A stretch of DNA of 64,000 nucleotides from Anaeramoeba flamelloides (taxonomy: Eukaryota > Metamonada > Anaeramoebidae), in contig JANTQA010000012.1 in NCBI GenBank assembly GCA_027625915.1, forward strand, positions 310,001 to 374,000, read 5' to 3'. The position numbers and the translations under genes are program-made. The notes below the pieces were generated by a model. The model made no database searches and was not told the DNA's origin. It was given only the letters and a program-made list of their open reading frames with translations. Shown here in pieces: positions 12,325 to 24,159 of the stretch (its first letter is position 1; each line of letters begins with the position of its first letter).

Positions 12325-12648
12325 AAAATTATCTCAAAATTGAAAAAAAAAATCTTTAGATTAATATTCTTGGCAACAGAGACTTGTTTTTGTATAACAA
12401 TAATGGAAATGTTGAGAAATAAGGTAAAAAATTTTTATAATGTGAGAAATAAAATGAATTTTAAATGTTTTTCTTTCTTGAAAAAATGGAATTAAAAAAT
12501 TTTACTTTCAAGAAAAAATATTCTTTTCTGAGGTTTCTTATTCGATCAAAATTTTTTGATACTTGGTCTTATACAAAATTTTTAAGTCAAGAATATCACC
12601 AATAACATATTTTAAAATTTTGTCTTGTTTTCTTGTTGGAGGACTGAT
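12325..12648. repeat. Inverted repeat arm, left of gene 1 exon 1
   Basis: This arm is the reverse complement, with scattered mismatches, of 14587-14913. Matching landmarks are TTGGAGGACTG (about 12637) against CAGTCCTCCAA (about 14597), and ACTTGGTCTTATACAAAATT (about 12572) against its inverse near 14655. The two arms enclose exon 1 and the 5' flank of gene 1. Confidence 0.75.
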
Positions 12649-12862
12649 CCCCTAAAATCTCAATCTAAGATCTTATTTTTGAAGTTTTTCTTGAAATATT
12701 CTTCTTTTTATATTTATTTGTTCTCTCTCAACTATTTTTTCATCTTTCTCTTCGAAATTGAAGAAAAAGAAAATTCTTGAGAAAAAAGAAAAAATGAACT
12801 ATGAGAAAAAAAAAGAGATAATTAAATCAAAAAAGAAAAATCAAAGACAAAAAAAAGGTTAC

Positions 12863-13499
12863 CCGAAAGATTATGACCAAACCCATATAATTTTCCATCA
12901 GTTTTTATCATAAGTGTATGATCCGAATGACCACCAAATACATTAGCAACATTTTCATGTAATTTTTGGAGATCAGTATAATCTTCTTTAATTTCTGGTT
13001 TTCCCAACTTTCCATCTTGAGTATTACCACATCCAAACAAAATATTTGTTGTTTTGTTTAAAAAAAATGAACAGTAACCACTACAACAGATTTGTTCAAT
13101 GTTTTCTTCTTTTAAAGATTCAATTAAAGTTGGTTTTTTGACATCTTTTTTGTTTTTGTCAAAACCAAGTTGTTTCTGAATATTTTTTCCCCACCCATAG
13201 ACCTTGGGTTTTTCTTCATTTGAGAGCGCAAGGAAATGAAAATAGCCAGAAGCAATACTTTTCATTGGTGGTAGGTTTTCGAATGCTTTGAGCTTTTTAT
13301 GGTAATTTTTTCCATTTGTTTGATATAGTTTGCCTTCTGAACTCAAAAAGACAATATTATTGTCATAATCCGCAACAACATCAACAATCTTTGTAACTTC
13401 TTCTGGAAAGGTTTTTATTGGTTCCAAGGCTTCGAATTTGGTTGGTTTGGTTTGTTTAGTTCTTCCTTTTAGATCACCAAGAGACTTAATATTGGACAT
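12863..13499 (-). CDS. Gene 1 exon 1: start and N-terminal RCC1 repeats
   Basis: This exon encodes residues 1-212 of the 574 aa gene 1 protein and the first base of codon 213. The ATG at 13499 opens MSNIKSLGDLKGRTKQTK, conserved in all copies (the GRT segment is missing in gene 4). A basic, polar leader of about 30 residues is followed by RCC1 beta-propeller repeats with the family pattern of short strands and Gly-rich turns: DNNIVFLSSEGKLYQ, SGYFHFLALS, KVYGWGKN, GYCSFFLNKTTNILFGCGN, HTLMIKTDGKLYGFGHN. The exon ends TCG G before the donor GTAACC. No signal peptide or membrane span is seen. It is flanked by inverted repeats (12325-12648, 14587-14913). The protein is probably an adaptor; partner and substrate are unknown. 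Confidence 0.88.
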
Positions 13500-13690
13500 T
13501 TCTTTTAAATTTTGGAAATTATTTGATTTGGAATGGATTGATTATTGATTTGGAATTTGGTTTGGATTTTGGTTTAGAGTGTTTTTTTATTTTTGGGTTT
13601 TCTTGAAAAAAAAAAAAAAAGGAAAAAAAGAAAAAAATGAAAAAATTTTCTTTGAAGAAAAAAAATTAAAGTTAATTCCAAGAAGTTTAT
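13500..13690 (-). promoter_or_regulatory. Gene 1 5' flank, conserved in all copies
   Basis: The first ~130 bp upstream of the ATG resembles the same region of genes 2, 3 and 4: TTTTGGAAATTATTTG-like, then T- and G-rich sequence, then a poly-purine stretch, all read on the plus strand. Such conservation fits a 5' UTR and core promoter, but no specific element can be named. Confidence 0.4.
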
Positions 13691-14289
13691 TCAAATTTTC
13701 TTTTTAAGTTATTTAACGGCTAAATATTTGGAGAACTAGTTAATTATTTATTAAAAAAAGGAATACAGAGGTCAAAATAAAACGTTCAAAAAAATTTAAT
13801 GCGTGTTTCAAAATAAAAAGCTTGTGTTTTTGCTATAGAAGACTATAGATCAACCGATCAAAGAAAATCAACAATAAACTTCATAATTAATTATGGTGTT
13901 GATTTCTTAAAGTCCTCTATTATTAAAAAAAGAAATCCAAAAAATTAAGGATCAAAAGGCAAAATTTTTCTCAAAAAATAGAGTTAAGGATTTATTGTTA
14001 AGGGTTTTGTGAAAAAAGTCCTCAAATCTGACCAAGAGAGAATTTTGAAGTGAACTAAAATTATAACTTCTAATTTAAAGAGTATTTAAAATAGACACAG
14101 TCATTAGAGATATTTGAACTTGATTTCGTTTTTGACAAAATAATCAAATAAAAAAAATAATTAGTTAATCTAAGAGAATATTTCAATCATTTAAAAAATG
14201 GGGAGAAATTACAAAAAAAAATACAGAAGTTAAAAAAAGAGTTAATTTTGTGGAAAAATTTTCATTAAATAAAACAAAAAAATTTGCCT

Positions 14290-14430
14290 ATATATTAGAA
14301 TTTATTCATTTTTTTTTACACATTTATTTCTGGAATTTTTGAAGTACACTTGATTTAGAATTTAATTTCTTTAGGTGTTTATTTTTGCTTTCTTGTTAAT
14401 TTTTATTTGAGAATAAAGTGATATTTTTAC
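14290..14430. repeat. Upstream block shared with gene 2 (31140-31270)
   Basis: About 130 bp common to the upstream regions of genes 1 and 2, including CTTGATTTAGAATTTAATTTC and TTTTTGCTTTCTTGTTAATT. It is either ancestral flanking DNA or a distal regulatory block. The stretch 13700-14290 before it shows no recognisable feature. Confidence 0.45.
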
Positions 14431-14586
14431 CATTAGAAAAAAAAAGAGAGTGTGTTTTTGAAATACTAAGAAAAAAAAACAGTTTCTCTGCGAAATTAAA
14501 AGACAAAAATGTAAGAAAGAAACCAATTTAAAAAACCTTTTTTTAGCGAATTGAATTCAAAAAATAAAAAATCTTTTTAATAAGGT

Positions 14587-14913
14587 AGCAGTCCTCCAAC
14601 TTGACAAGGCAAATTTTTAAAATATGTTATTGGTGATATTTTCTACTGACAAATTTTGTATAAGACCAATTGTCAAAAAATTCTGATAGAATAATTAATA
14701 CAAAAAAGAATATTTTTTTCAATTTGAGATCAAAAATTTTTTAATATTTTTTCTAAATAAGAAAATATTCATCTTCATTTGATTTCTTACATTATAAAAA
14801 GTTTTTGCCCGATTTATCAATTTTCACCTTTATTATTATTCAATATTTCAAGTCTAAGTTGCCAGTAATATTAAAAAAAAGATTTTTTATTCTTTTTTGA
14901 GATAATTCTTTTG
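14587..14913. repeat. Inverted repeat arm, right of gene 1 exon 1
   Basis: Inverse partner of 12325-12648. The arms are about 1.9 kb apart and enclose exon 1 plus upstream sequence. No target-site duplication is evident outside the arms. Confidence 0.75.
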
Positions 14914-16720
14914 AGTGAACAAAAAAACCTTATTTATTCAACCGATTGAAAAATAATTGTATAGTTTTAAAAACAGTTATAATCATTAAATTTTTCAAGT
15001 CATTGAAAAATTTTACCAAGAAATTTTGTTAGTGTTCTAAGATGAAATTTGATATTTCAAAATAAAAATTTTCTTGAAGGTATTTGGGAATAGAGTAATT
15101 TTATCTGCAAAATTCAAAATCATTTTTTTTCTGCAAAAATGAATTGAATTGTTATAAGGATTTGTTTAAATAATTTCAAATTATTTGTTAAATAAATTTT
15201 TCAAAAATTCAAACTATTTTTATATTACTTTTTATTTTTTTCATTTCAATTGTTCAAAACAAAAACCCAACTTTTCTAAAAACTTTAAAGAAATAAAAAG
15301 TTTTTTGCAGAATAGATCTCCATTTTATTGAGAAAATTTTATCAAAACTTCTATCAAATATTCATTTATTTAATCACCTATACTTCAATAAGTATTGTTG
15401 ATATTTGAATTGAAATATTAATATATAAAAATAACAAAAAAATTAAAAACTTTTTACAAACTAAATCAATACTTTCTAACATAAAACCTAAAAATATATT
15501 TTTAAATATTTTCAAGAATTAACTTAATTGTTAAACAAAATAATATGTTACTTTTTTTCATTTTATATTGGAAACACAGGAATTTTGGATTTCAACAAAA
15601 AGTGACTCCAATTAATAAAAATTGTTTATATGAGGTTAACTCATCCTTTTCTTAAGTCGAAACTTAAATTACAATAAAAAAAAAAATTTTTTTTTCAAGA
15701 TCTTGAAAAGATTTCATTTGATTTTTAAAAATTATTAATCCCTTAAGGTTTTTTCAGAATAAATTTAAAATTAATCCCAAGTCCAAATATTAGATTGATT
15801 ATTGAAATCAAAATAGAATTCAAAACAAAATATAAAACCAAAATTTAAGCATTTACAATTTACCAAATTGGGGATTTCATCATAAACATTCGTAAAGGTA
15901 CATTTCTTGTTTTTTTTTTGATTCTAGACGATTTCGATTCAATTGAAATTGGCTTTTCGATTTTAAAAATATTATTTTGTTAAAGTTTCTTGATTTTAAG
16001 TTTCCTATATATTCATTAATCAGTGAACAATTAGTAAAAAAAATTCTTGAAAAATTATTCATTTTCACGACAATATTACAATTAATAATGATTTGACAAT
16101 TTTTTTTTACAGAATGGTATTTTCTACAGCATAAATTTTTTAAGGAAAATAGTTAAATCTAGAGTAACATTTTATATTACAAAAATTATCAAAGTAAAAG
16201 ATCTTTTACTTTAATTAAAAACTTATTTTTAATAAAAAAAAATAATTAATATAATTTTAATAAATAGTTACTCAAAAATCCCATAGTTCATCTCTATATA
16301 CATTACTTTTTTTGATTTTATTTTATTTTTTTTTATAAGACTTATTTTTAATTTGACTCAAAAATATTTCTTGTTTAATTAATTTTTTTGATGAATAAAT
16401 TGAAATTATAAACTTATTTTACAAAATAAACTCATAATTCCATAATATATAGAACTAGAAAAAAACTTGATCTAACGCAAATTTCAATCTAATAAAGAAG
16501 AATCAAACTCAACGAAAAATTAGAACTTGATCTGTTTTTAATATTTTGTTTTATAATTAAAATTTTCGATAAATGAAATAATGAACAAAACACTTAGACG
16601 AATAGGGAAGTATATGAAATCAAGTTATATAATAAAAATAATTAATAATTCTTGAGAAATTTTAATAATAAATAGATTTAGATGGTAAGAAAAATGCCAT
16701 TCAAAAATTGTTAGGCATAG
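14914..16720. other. Intergenic, no feature seen
   Basis: AT-rich sequence between genes 1 and 2 in which I find no convincing open frame, element ends or RNA gene. Confidence 0.5.
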
Positions 16721-16723
16721 TAC

Positions 16724-17277
16724 TAATAATCTTTGTTTCTAACGAAGTAAAGTAATAAATTGTAAATATCAATTCTTTTATATAATTTGACCTTTAAATA
16801 ATAAGAAATATGTAGAATAATACCGATTAGAGAATTACTGATATTCTTATGAATGAAATCTAATTAATCAATATATATTTCTTAAAAATTGAAATATTCA
16901 AATTCTTTGAGCTTCATTGTGAAAAACAACAGCATGGTTTATCTTGATCTTGAATTGATAATCAGATAAAAGCCAACAAGAAATTAATTTAATTTCTCTC
17001 AACAATGATTTCCACTGTTTCAATAACCTTCAAATAAATTTTTTTTATCAAGTGAATATTGATCTTGTTATATATAAAAAATTGAAATACCATTTTGTTT
17101 AATCAAAAAAAAAAAAAAAAAAAAAAAAAAAGGAAAAAATATAAAAAAAAGTTGTGAGTAACATTGTAAAATATTGATTTCAATTTTTGAAATTTTCTTC
17201 TAATATCAATTCAAAACCTTTAAACACATATAATTCATCTATTATAAATCATGCTCCTTTGATTGGAAAATGGTTTA
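16724..17277. mobile_element. MITE-3, decayed copy
   Basis: The interior aligns with 46030-46702 (for example CTTAAAAATTGAAAT against CTTAAAAATTGAAAA, and AAACCTTTAAACAC). The right end CTCCTTTGATTGGAAAA is a decayed form of CCCCTTTGACTGAAAAA. The left terminal repeat is barely recognisable. A 27-base A run lies inside at 17105-17131. Confidence 0.55.
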
Positions 17278-17862
17278 TTATGTTTGGCAAAATAAAATAA
17301 ATTGAGTGTTTTTTTTTGCATATTTTTGAATTTATTTCTGTATTAATTTATCGAATGGGAGTAGTGTAAAATCAATGATTTTTCGATGTACCTTTAAAAT
17401 TATTAAAAAGTTATCAAAGATTTTTTCTTAGTTAATAAATACACAAAAAAACAAACTAATTTTTCTTGAGATTTTTTAGTTTTTTTTTTTCACAAATTAA
17501 AAAATTTTCAAAATAATTCAAAAACTCTTGAAAAATTAATGATTGTGTATAATTGTTAATTTGTTTATTCAAATGAGATTTATTTGATTTATTAATATAC
17601 TTAAGTTTTGATTAATCTTTCGATTTTTCGAAATTATGACAAGTATATTATATATTATTTGATTGAATAAAAGAAATGAAAAAATATATTATAATTTCTA
17701 AAAACCCAAAGTTAAATAAAATGAAATTAATAAATAAAAATAGAAAATTAAAAAAAGAAATAAATAAATGATTATTTTATTAAATCGAAAATAAAAAAAA
17801 ATAGAATTGTATGTTAAAAGGATTTTTTTTATAAATTATAATAATGAATTTGTTTGATAAAA

Positions 17863-18950
17863 TTATAGTTTAGAACATTTTTCAAAAATATCCATCATTG
17901 GAATTGTGGGATTTAATTGATAATATTCAACAATATCTTCAAATTCTTCTTTGATGAATTCTTGGTCTGTGTCTGCAGTGATGGGTAGTTCGTCAGTGTA
18001 TAAAAATGAAATTAATAATTCAATTGTTTCTAATGATTTGCCAGAATAATCTTTGACTTTTTGTAAATTTTCTTCAAGATTTTGAAACATATTCAAAAAT
18101 AATCCACTTCTGGCTGCTAAGATAAATTTGTGAATATATAATTCTTCTTCTTCTTCACCATCATCTTAATCTTCTTCATTTTTCACAACAAGTTTAAAAT
18201 CAGAAGTTTGTTCATCAAATAATAATTGTTTTAAATCATTTTTTACTAATTTGGTTATTTGAGTATCTTGGATTCCAAAATGATTTAAAATTTCATTTGT
18301 TCTTTTGGAATTGATCATTTGATCACAATAAATCCATTTTAACAAATCTTGAATTTCATTTAATTTGCAATTTGATTCCAAATATTTTTTGATCAAATCA
18401 AATGTTTTTCCAATCCTTGTCTCAATTAATATTTTATGAACTGGTATATTTTGGATATTAAAATCAGAAAAGTATCCATTTTTTAATAACTTTTCAAGAT
18501 CTTGACTTAGATATGAATTTGATTTTAAGAAGAAGATTAAATTTTGATCCCAGCATTTTATTTGATTATAAGTTGAAAGATCATTGGTTAGATTATTTCC
18601 TGATTGAATTTTTCTAATTACTGATGAATTACTGGTGTAAAAACCACCAAATATCCCCTGAAACCAAATTTCATTATCTTGTGTTAAGATTGCAAATAAC
18701 TCATAACCACAATCAATATCTTTAATGATTGTGTTATTATTTTTAAATTGTGGATATTGTTTAAATTCTGTTAAATCACTCCCAAACCCAGTTAGTGAAT
18801 TAGAACCAGTAACATAAAGTTTTCTATCATTTGTCAGAATAGAGGAAAATCCGAATGCAAGTCGGATTTTTGAAATGTCTTCAACAGGAAATTCTAGTTT
18901 GATTTGTGTGGGTTCCAAAGCATCATTTTTGTGTACTAATCCTAATTTAC
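17863..18950 (-). pseudogene. Gene 2 exon 2 (pseudogene): RCC1 + two BTB domains
   Basis: This matches exon 2 of gene 1 at the same length (1088 bp), with the acceptor AG and first codons AAA TTA GGA. The RCC1 end, BTB1 and BTB2 are all recognisable and the last ~75 residues are nearly identical to the other copies. A TAA stop (18166-18168) interrupts the acidic tract inside BTB2, so a product would lose most of the second BTB domain. Exon 1 of the same copy (30325-30964) has frameshifts, so the copy as a whole is a pseudogene. Terminal residues are CSKL instead of CSKK. It could still yield a truncated RCC1-BTB1 form if exon 1 were intact, which it is not. Confidence 0.85.
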
Positions 18951-19273
18951 CTTTTTATTTTTTATTTTTTTTGAATTATTCATTTTTAAAAGAATTTGAA
19001 GATTTTTTATTTTTATTTTTTTTTTTTGATTTGATTTATTGGGGAAAAATATAATTAGATTTAATTATTTAAATTAATTGGATTTATTCAGGGAATATGC
19101 CTTTAGTGCCCGATTCCTGTTTCAATCAAAAAAAAAAAAAAATTTTTTTTTTCGCGATTTTACTATAAATTGAGTTTAAACTCAAACGAGAAGAAAAACC
19201 TTAAATTTTGATTACATATTCACCAAAAAAGATAAAAATACAAAGAACCTATTAAATTTTTTATTTTAGTTAA

Positions 19274-19275
<2 letters not shown>

Positions 19276-19349
<74 letters not shown>
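19276..19349. repeat. (TA)n(TG)n microsatellite
   Basis: About 25 TA units followed directly by about 12 TG units, the longest simple repeat in the window. It lies just beyond the 3' end of the piggyBac transposase remnant. Confidence 0.95.
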
Positions 19350-19382
19350 TATTATAATAAAAATAATATAAATTATAATTAT

Positions 19383-21091
19383 TTAAATTTTGTTGTATTT
19401 TTTAATGCTAATCTGATGTTTTAAGGACCAATGTAAGGTTTCAAAACACTTTAAATGTAGATGCATTTTACATTCAAAACAATGAAATGGTGTTGATGAA
19501 CTTTTTTTCAGTTGTTTTCTACAATAAAAGCAATCTGTCCTGTGATTCACTCTTTTTAAAATAGGAATTCTATCAGATATTTTTGTGTTTTTCCCAACCA
19601 ATTCTTCGGCCAATTTTACTAAAAAATATTTTGTTTCTTTAGTATTAGTTTTTTTCAAATGTTCTTCAGTATTGTTTTTTCTGTAGATTACTTGGGTGTT
19701 GTGCATGATAATTTTAAAAAAATAAAAAAGTAGGACCCTTTTCCAACTTTTATTACGATGATTAAATAAACAAGTATGTATATTTTGATTAGCTTTGTCT
19801 ACGTAATCCATTTCTTTTGAATATTGATCACATAATTTTGGTTTTATTTTTGTTGGTGATTTTTTTCTTTTACACTCAACAGGGCTATCGTCATAACAAT
19901 TTGAAACTAAACAAACATCATTTGACCCATTTTTTTCTTCTTTTTTTATCTTTAAAAAAAGTCGCAACAACTCTTTTTTGTTTCTTTCTTTTCTAATGGT
20001 GAAACTATTTTATTATCTAAATTATTTTTCTGAATCTCTTTACATAATAACAAATTTTTTGTGGAAAATTGATGTAGTAACTGAATTGCCGAAATTAAAA
20101 GTTGTAGTTTTATTTCGATTAAAATTAATTTGATTCCCAAGATCTTCTAAAATAGAATTTTCTTCAGTAATTCTAATTCAAAATCACGATAACAAGTCCT
20201 CCATTTTCCATTTTCAACCAATTTCCCTAAACTATTTTTAAATATCTTAGAGGTTCTATCTTTCCTACACATAAGAGTGAAATTAACACCAAGATCTAAA
20301 AGTTCTTTAACAGATTTAGTTGATCCAAAATAAGCATCTGCAATAACTTTAAAATAAAATTTGGGGTATTTTTCAAGAGGGAGATGTTTTGTCAATTTTA
20401 ATAATGTTTCGTGGGTAGTTTCGTATTGTCCCGAATAAAGATCCCAACAATAATAATAATTATCAGAATCCGCTAAAACCCAAATTTTCAAGCCTTGTTT
20501 TTTGTGGTTTTCTCGGCATTCTGACAATCATTTTACATCGACATTTTGTTTTGATCAATGTTTCATCAATTACAACTTGGTTGCTTAATTCCCAATTTTC
20601 CATGCATTTTTTTTTTAATAATCTTTCTTACTTGATCAAAACTTGTTTTATTATTGAACCTCCAACATCTATGTATTGCTTGAAATCTTCCCCTAGACAT
20701 AGTATCTTTAATCCATTTTGTCTCTAAAATTGAATTTTTTTTTCCAATGATCCGAGATATCAGTATTGGGATGTATTCCCATAGCAATAAAACAACTTAG
20801 ATAATTAAACAAATCTTTTTTTTAAAAACTTTTTTGTCGATTGGTAAACCTTTTGATTTCAATTGAACATCATTCAGCCTTCTTACCCTCTCTTCATTCA
20901 GTACATTTAGTAAAATTGTAATCAATTCTTGATCGAAAAAAACTTTCAAAAATATCTAAAATTTTTGTTTTTTCGATTAAATTTTTGGTTGGGCAGCCTT
21001 TAAATTCCGGAATAATTTCTATATTTTCAATTGTTTCTGATTTAATTTCTTCTGATTGATTATCGGGAAATCGATTATCAAGTAAAATCAA
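19383..21091 (-). pseudogene. piggyBac-type transposase, degraded
   Basis: Minus-strand pieces in order resemble the DDE_Tnp_1_7 (piggyBac) family. An acidic N-terminal leader lies at 20894-21091. The segment 20566-20787 has MSRGRFQAIHRCWRFNN, a family hallmark. The segment 20147-20527 has KIWVLADSDNYYYCWDLYSG with the first catalytic Asp and VIADAYFGSTKSVKELL with the second. The C-terminal part (19383-19970) ends in a Cys-rich domain (CFYC, CFEC, HLKCFETLH), as in piggyBac transposases that bind their end repeats. Frames change at least four times, so it is inactive. The enzyme family cuts and pastes at TTAA. The element ends are not certain; an inverted CCGATTCCTGTTT (19109) / AAACAGGAATCGG (23693) pair is a weak candidate. 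Confidence 0.85.
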
Positions 21092-21393
21092 TTTTCTCTT
21101 TTTAAAAAATTCTTAATTCTTAAGGCTTCTTTTTCTTTTTTTCTTATTTTTTTTCATTTAACTATTTAATATATGTATCTATGAATAAGAATAAAAATAT
21201 ATTTAAAATATACAAGTTTAATAAAAAAACTGAATTAATCGCTTTAAAAAATTTTAAAAAAATATTTGAAAAACATGTGTCCTAATAAAAAAAAATCAAA
21301 ATAATTTTGTTCTTTTTCGTATTTTTTTTCTGTTGGGGGGGGGGGTCCGAATTAAACTAATTGTTTTCTCAGAAATTGATTTAATTTTTGATA

Positions 21394-21795
21394 CAGTCAG
21401 TTCCACTTTTAAGAGACCCAAACTTTGAATGAAATTTAAGGAACTGAAAAAAAAAATCTCTAAATTCAAGTACAAAATTTAGAATTTTAGTAAAATAATA
21501 CAGTCAGTTTCACTTTTAAGGCACAAACTTTCAACGAAATTTAAGGCACAAAAAAATCTCAAATTAAGGCACAAAATTTGCAATTTCATTTTTTACAATT
21601 TATTTTTACTAGAATTTGAATTTTGTGCTTTAATTTGAGATTTTTTTGTGCCTTAAATTTCGTTGAAAGTTTGTGCCTTAAAAGTGAAACTGACTGTATG
21701 TAAAAAATAAAATTCGAAATCTTGTGCCTTAATTTGAAATTTTTTTGTGCCTTAAATTTCGTTGAAAGTTTGTTCTTTAAAAGTGAAACTGACTG
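21394..21795. mobile_element. MITE-4 outer copy, interrupted by a second MITE-4
   Basis: The ends read CAGTCAGTTCCACTTTTAAG and the inverse, with TA on both sides (21392-21393, 21796-21797). CAGT after TA is typical of Tc1/mariner termini. Removing the inner copy (21501-21696) and one TA leaves about 204 bp, matching the ~197 bp of other copies. Confidence 0.9.
21501..21696. mobile_element. MITE-4 inner copy, 196 bp
   Basis: A nearly perfect foldback of two ~80 bp arms (CAGTCAGTTTCACTTTTAAG... and inverse), flanked by TA (21499-21500, 21697-21698). It is inserted in another member of its own family. Other copies are at 33666-33862 and 50587-50782. Confidence 0.93.
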
Positions 21796-21799
21796 TAGA

Positions 21800-23900
21800 A
21801 AACCAGATATTTTTTCAATTTTTCTTTATTACATAGAATTAATTGTATTTATTTATTTACTTTGATTTTATAATTTTTGATTTTCGATTAAAATTGAAAA
21901 ACTCAAAATAATTAAGAACTCGGGGATTTTTTTAAAATCATTTTAGTTTTCTTTTCTTTTTTTTTTTTGAATAACTTAGTCTGTTTTTTTTTCTCGAATT
22001 CCCCCCTTATGTTAATTTTTGAAAAAGTATATTTTATTTGGGCTGAATTTGATAAAAATATTTAAAAAGGGGTATTTTGAAACCAAATTTGTCACAATAG
22101 GTTTTGAAAAAAAATTAAAAATATTAATATTATTTTTTCAAAAAATTCAGGATTATCATTTTTCTAGACTCATCTCAAATTAATAAGATAAAGAAATTAT
22201 CTTCAAAAAATATAGTTTTTTAATTTTTTAATTATTTCTTTGATTTAAACAAATTTATTTCAATGTATGATCTTTTTTTACTTTCAAAAGGATAATAATC
22301 GTCTCAAAAATATACTTTAGGGGTCTATTTCCAGGTTTTCTGTTTGATTAATTTTATTCATTTTGACCAAACTCAACTCTTGATTCAAAACCAATTTTTT
22401 CAATAAAAAAAATTTCAAAAATTGAAAAATTAATGATTCAGCTCTGATTAACTTGTATTTTTTTGTGGCAAAAAGTGGTCTTTTGGGATCAAATTATCAA
22501 AATTATTCGAGAATTAAAATAAATTTTAATTTAGCAGTTAGCTCTTCTTAAAGAAACTCTTCTAAACCTGGTTAACTTAATTTACTCAATGACCAACCTT
22601 AAATTTCTTAAAAAAAAAAAACAAAGCAAAATTCTCAAGATTCAACTCTGATTTGCTTTAATTCTTTCAACTAAAAAAGTAATAAGGGGTATGATGGGTT
22701 CAAAAGTAGAATATCATAAGAAACTCAAAAAGTATTTTTTTTTCAGTAATGCACCCTTAATTAAAAGTTATAGAAACGAAAAAATAAACTCCTTCATCAA
22801 ATCTTATAAATCTTTAAAATGATTATTTATCAATCCTTTCTATAAAATACATTACTCGAACAATTCATTTAGGAAGTTTTTTAAAAAATTTTTTTGATTA
22901 AAACCGGTAAAAAACAAAGAATAAATTTTGAATCAATTCAATTGTCTCTTGATGACCAAATAGTAAAAAGGGTTTCTCAAAAAATTCTCTAAAGTTGTAA
23001 TCCTAGAATATAAATCTTTTAATTAATTTGTAAAAATAGAAAAAAAGTTGAGGTTGTTTTTGTTAGAGAAGTTCTTGAATCAGAAAAAAACAAATTTGTG
23101 TGTTTTAACAACGAAAAAAATCAAAGTGTGAATAATAAAAATAAAAATTGAACGTATGTGGGATTTTCATTTAAAACGTATATTCAACTCAGAGGAAGTG
23201 TTTTCTTACTTTTTTTTAAATCGGACTGTATTATTTTTGATTAAAATTGTGTTTTCAATAAGTTTTTTACCCATTAGATTTTGAAAATTATAATTTATCA
23301 TTTTGAAAAACCACTGCTAAAGATTAATTGGAATTGTTATTTCAATTTATAATGTTGAACGCTCAAATCATTTCGAAAAAAAATGTAATAAAAAAAAAGA
23401 AAAGGAAAAAAATTACAAGTATGAAAATACGTTAAATCCTTAGTTGAGTTCCTATTGAAATAATCGTAAAAATCAAAAATAATTAAAAGGGTGATGTTAA
23501 ATGTATACAGACAAGGAAATAAGACTTACTTGAATTAGCTAATTTTTTAAAAAAATGGTTAGAAATTTTAAATGTTTTTTATTAAAAAAAATAAAGTGGA
23601 TTTGATAGAGAAGGTAAAGTGTACATGACAAATATTTCATTATAAGTGATAAAAAATAAAAAATAATAAAATAATTTTCATTAGGAGTAAACAGGAATCG
23701 GTCTCGAAAGTAAAAATAACAATATTTTTTGAGGGTCAAAATTTAAACTCTTTTTTACTCCAAAAATAATTGTACTGTGTGAAACTTGTACTTATTTGAC
23801 TTTCAAAAGGAAAATAATAGATAACTCATAAAAATATTTTCTAAAAATTCCAAACAGGATTTGGCTATAAGGAAATATACAAAAATAAAAAAAAAATTTT
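21800..23900. other. Intron 2 stretch with no gene seen
   Basis: AT-rich with no convincing coding or repeat structure apart from AAACAGGAATCGG at about 23693, which is the inverse of 19109-19121 and could mark an element end. A similar string (ACAGGAATCGGTC) occurs at 47723. Confidence 0.4.
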
Positions 23901-23917
23901 TATTTTATTACAATTAT

Positions 23918-24110
23918 TATTATATGATGGCGGTTATATTAATCACGTTGAATGACATTTGGATTTTTGTTTTTTTTTACAAAGTAGTGTAAGATGACAA
24001 TAAAACACAGTTGGGCGTAATAGAGAGTAATATGGTAAATAGATTTTCCATAATTTAAATGAATAGAGTAAAATATTTGATTTACATCAATTCTTTAAAA
24101 TTAAAAAATC
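23918..24110. repeat. Conserved intronic block, gene 2 copy
   Basis: Partner of 5548-5745. It shares ATATTAATCACGTTGAATGA and CAGTTGGGCGTAAT. Confidence 0.5.
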
Positions 24111-24159
24111 GCCACGACAATATATATATATATATCCCTTAGAACACCATATATACTAA

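Larger units (their letters stand above)
5359..12862 (-). other. Gene 1 intron, 7.5 kb, filled with transposons
   Basis: The donor is GTAACC and the acceptor an AG after A-rich sequence; the intron is phase 1. The spliced length of the two exons is 1725 bp, an exact multiple of three. Inside are MITE-1, a LINE A copy on the opposite strand, MITE-5 and a D element. The ~210 bp next to the donor (12650-12862) and the ~200 bp block at 5548-5745 resemble the same intron in other copies. If it is not spliced, exon 1 reads only a few codons into the intron before a stop. Confidence 0.7.

Noticed and set aside
21335-21345. Run of eleven G as an element end or G-quadruplex
   Set aside because: A single run cannot form an intramolecular quadruplex, and no matching end was found on the other side of the piggyBac remnant.
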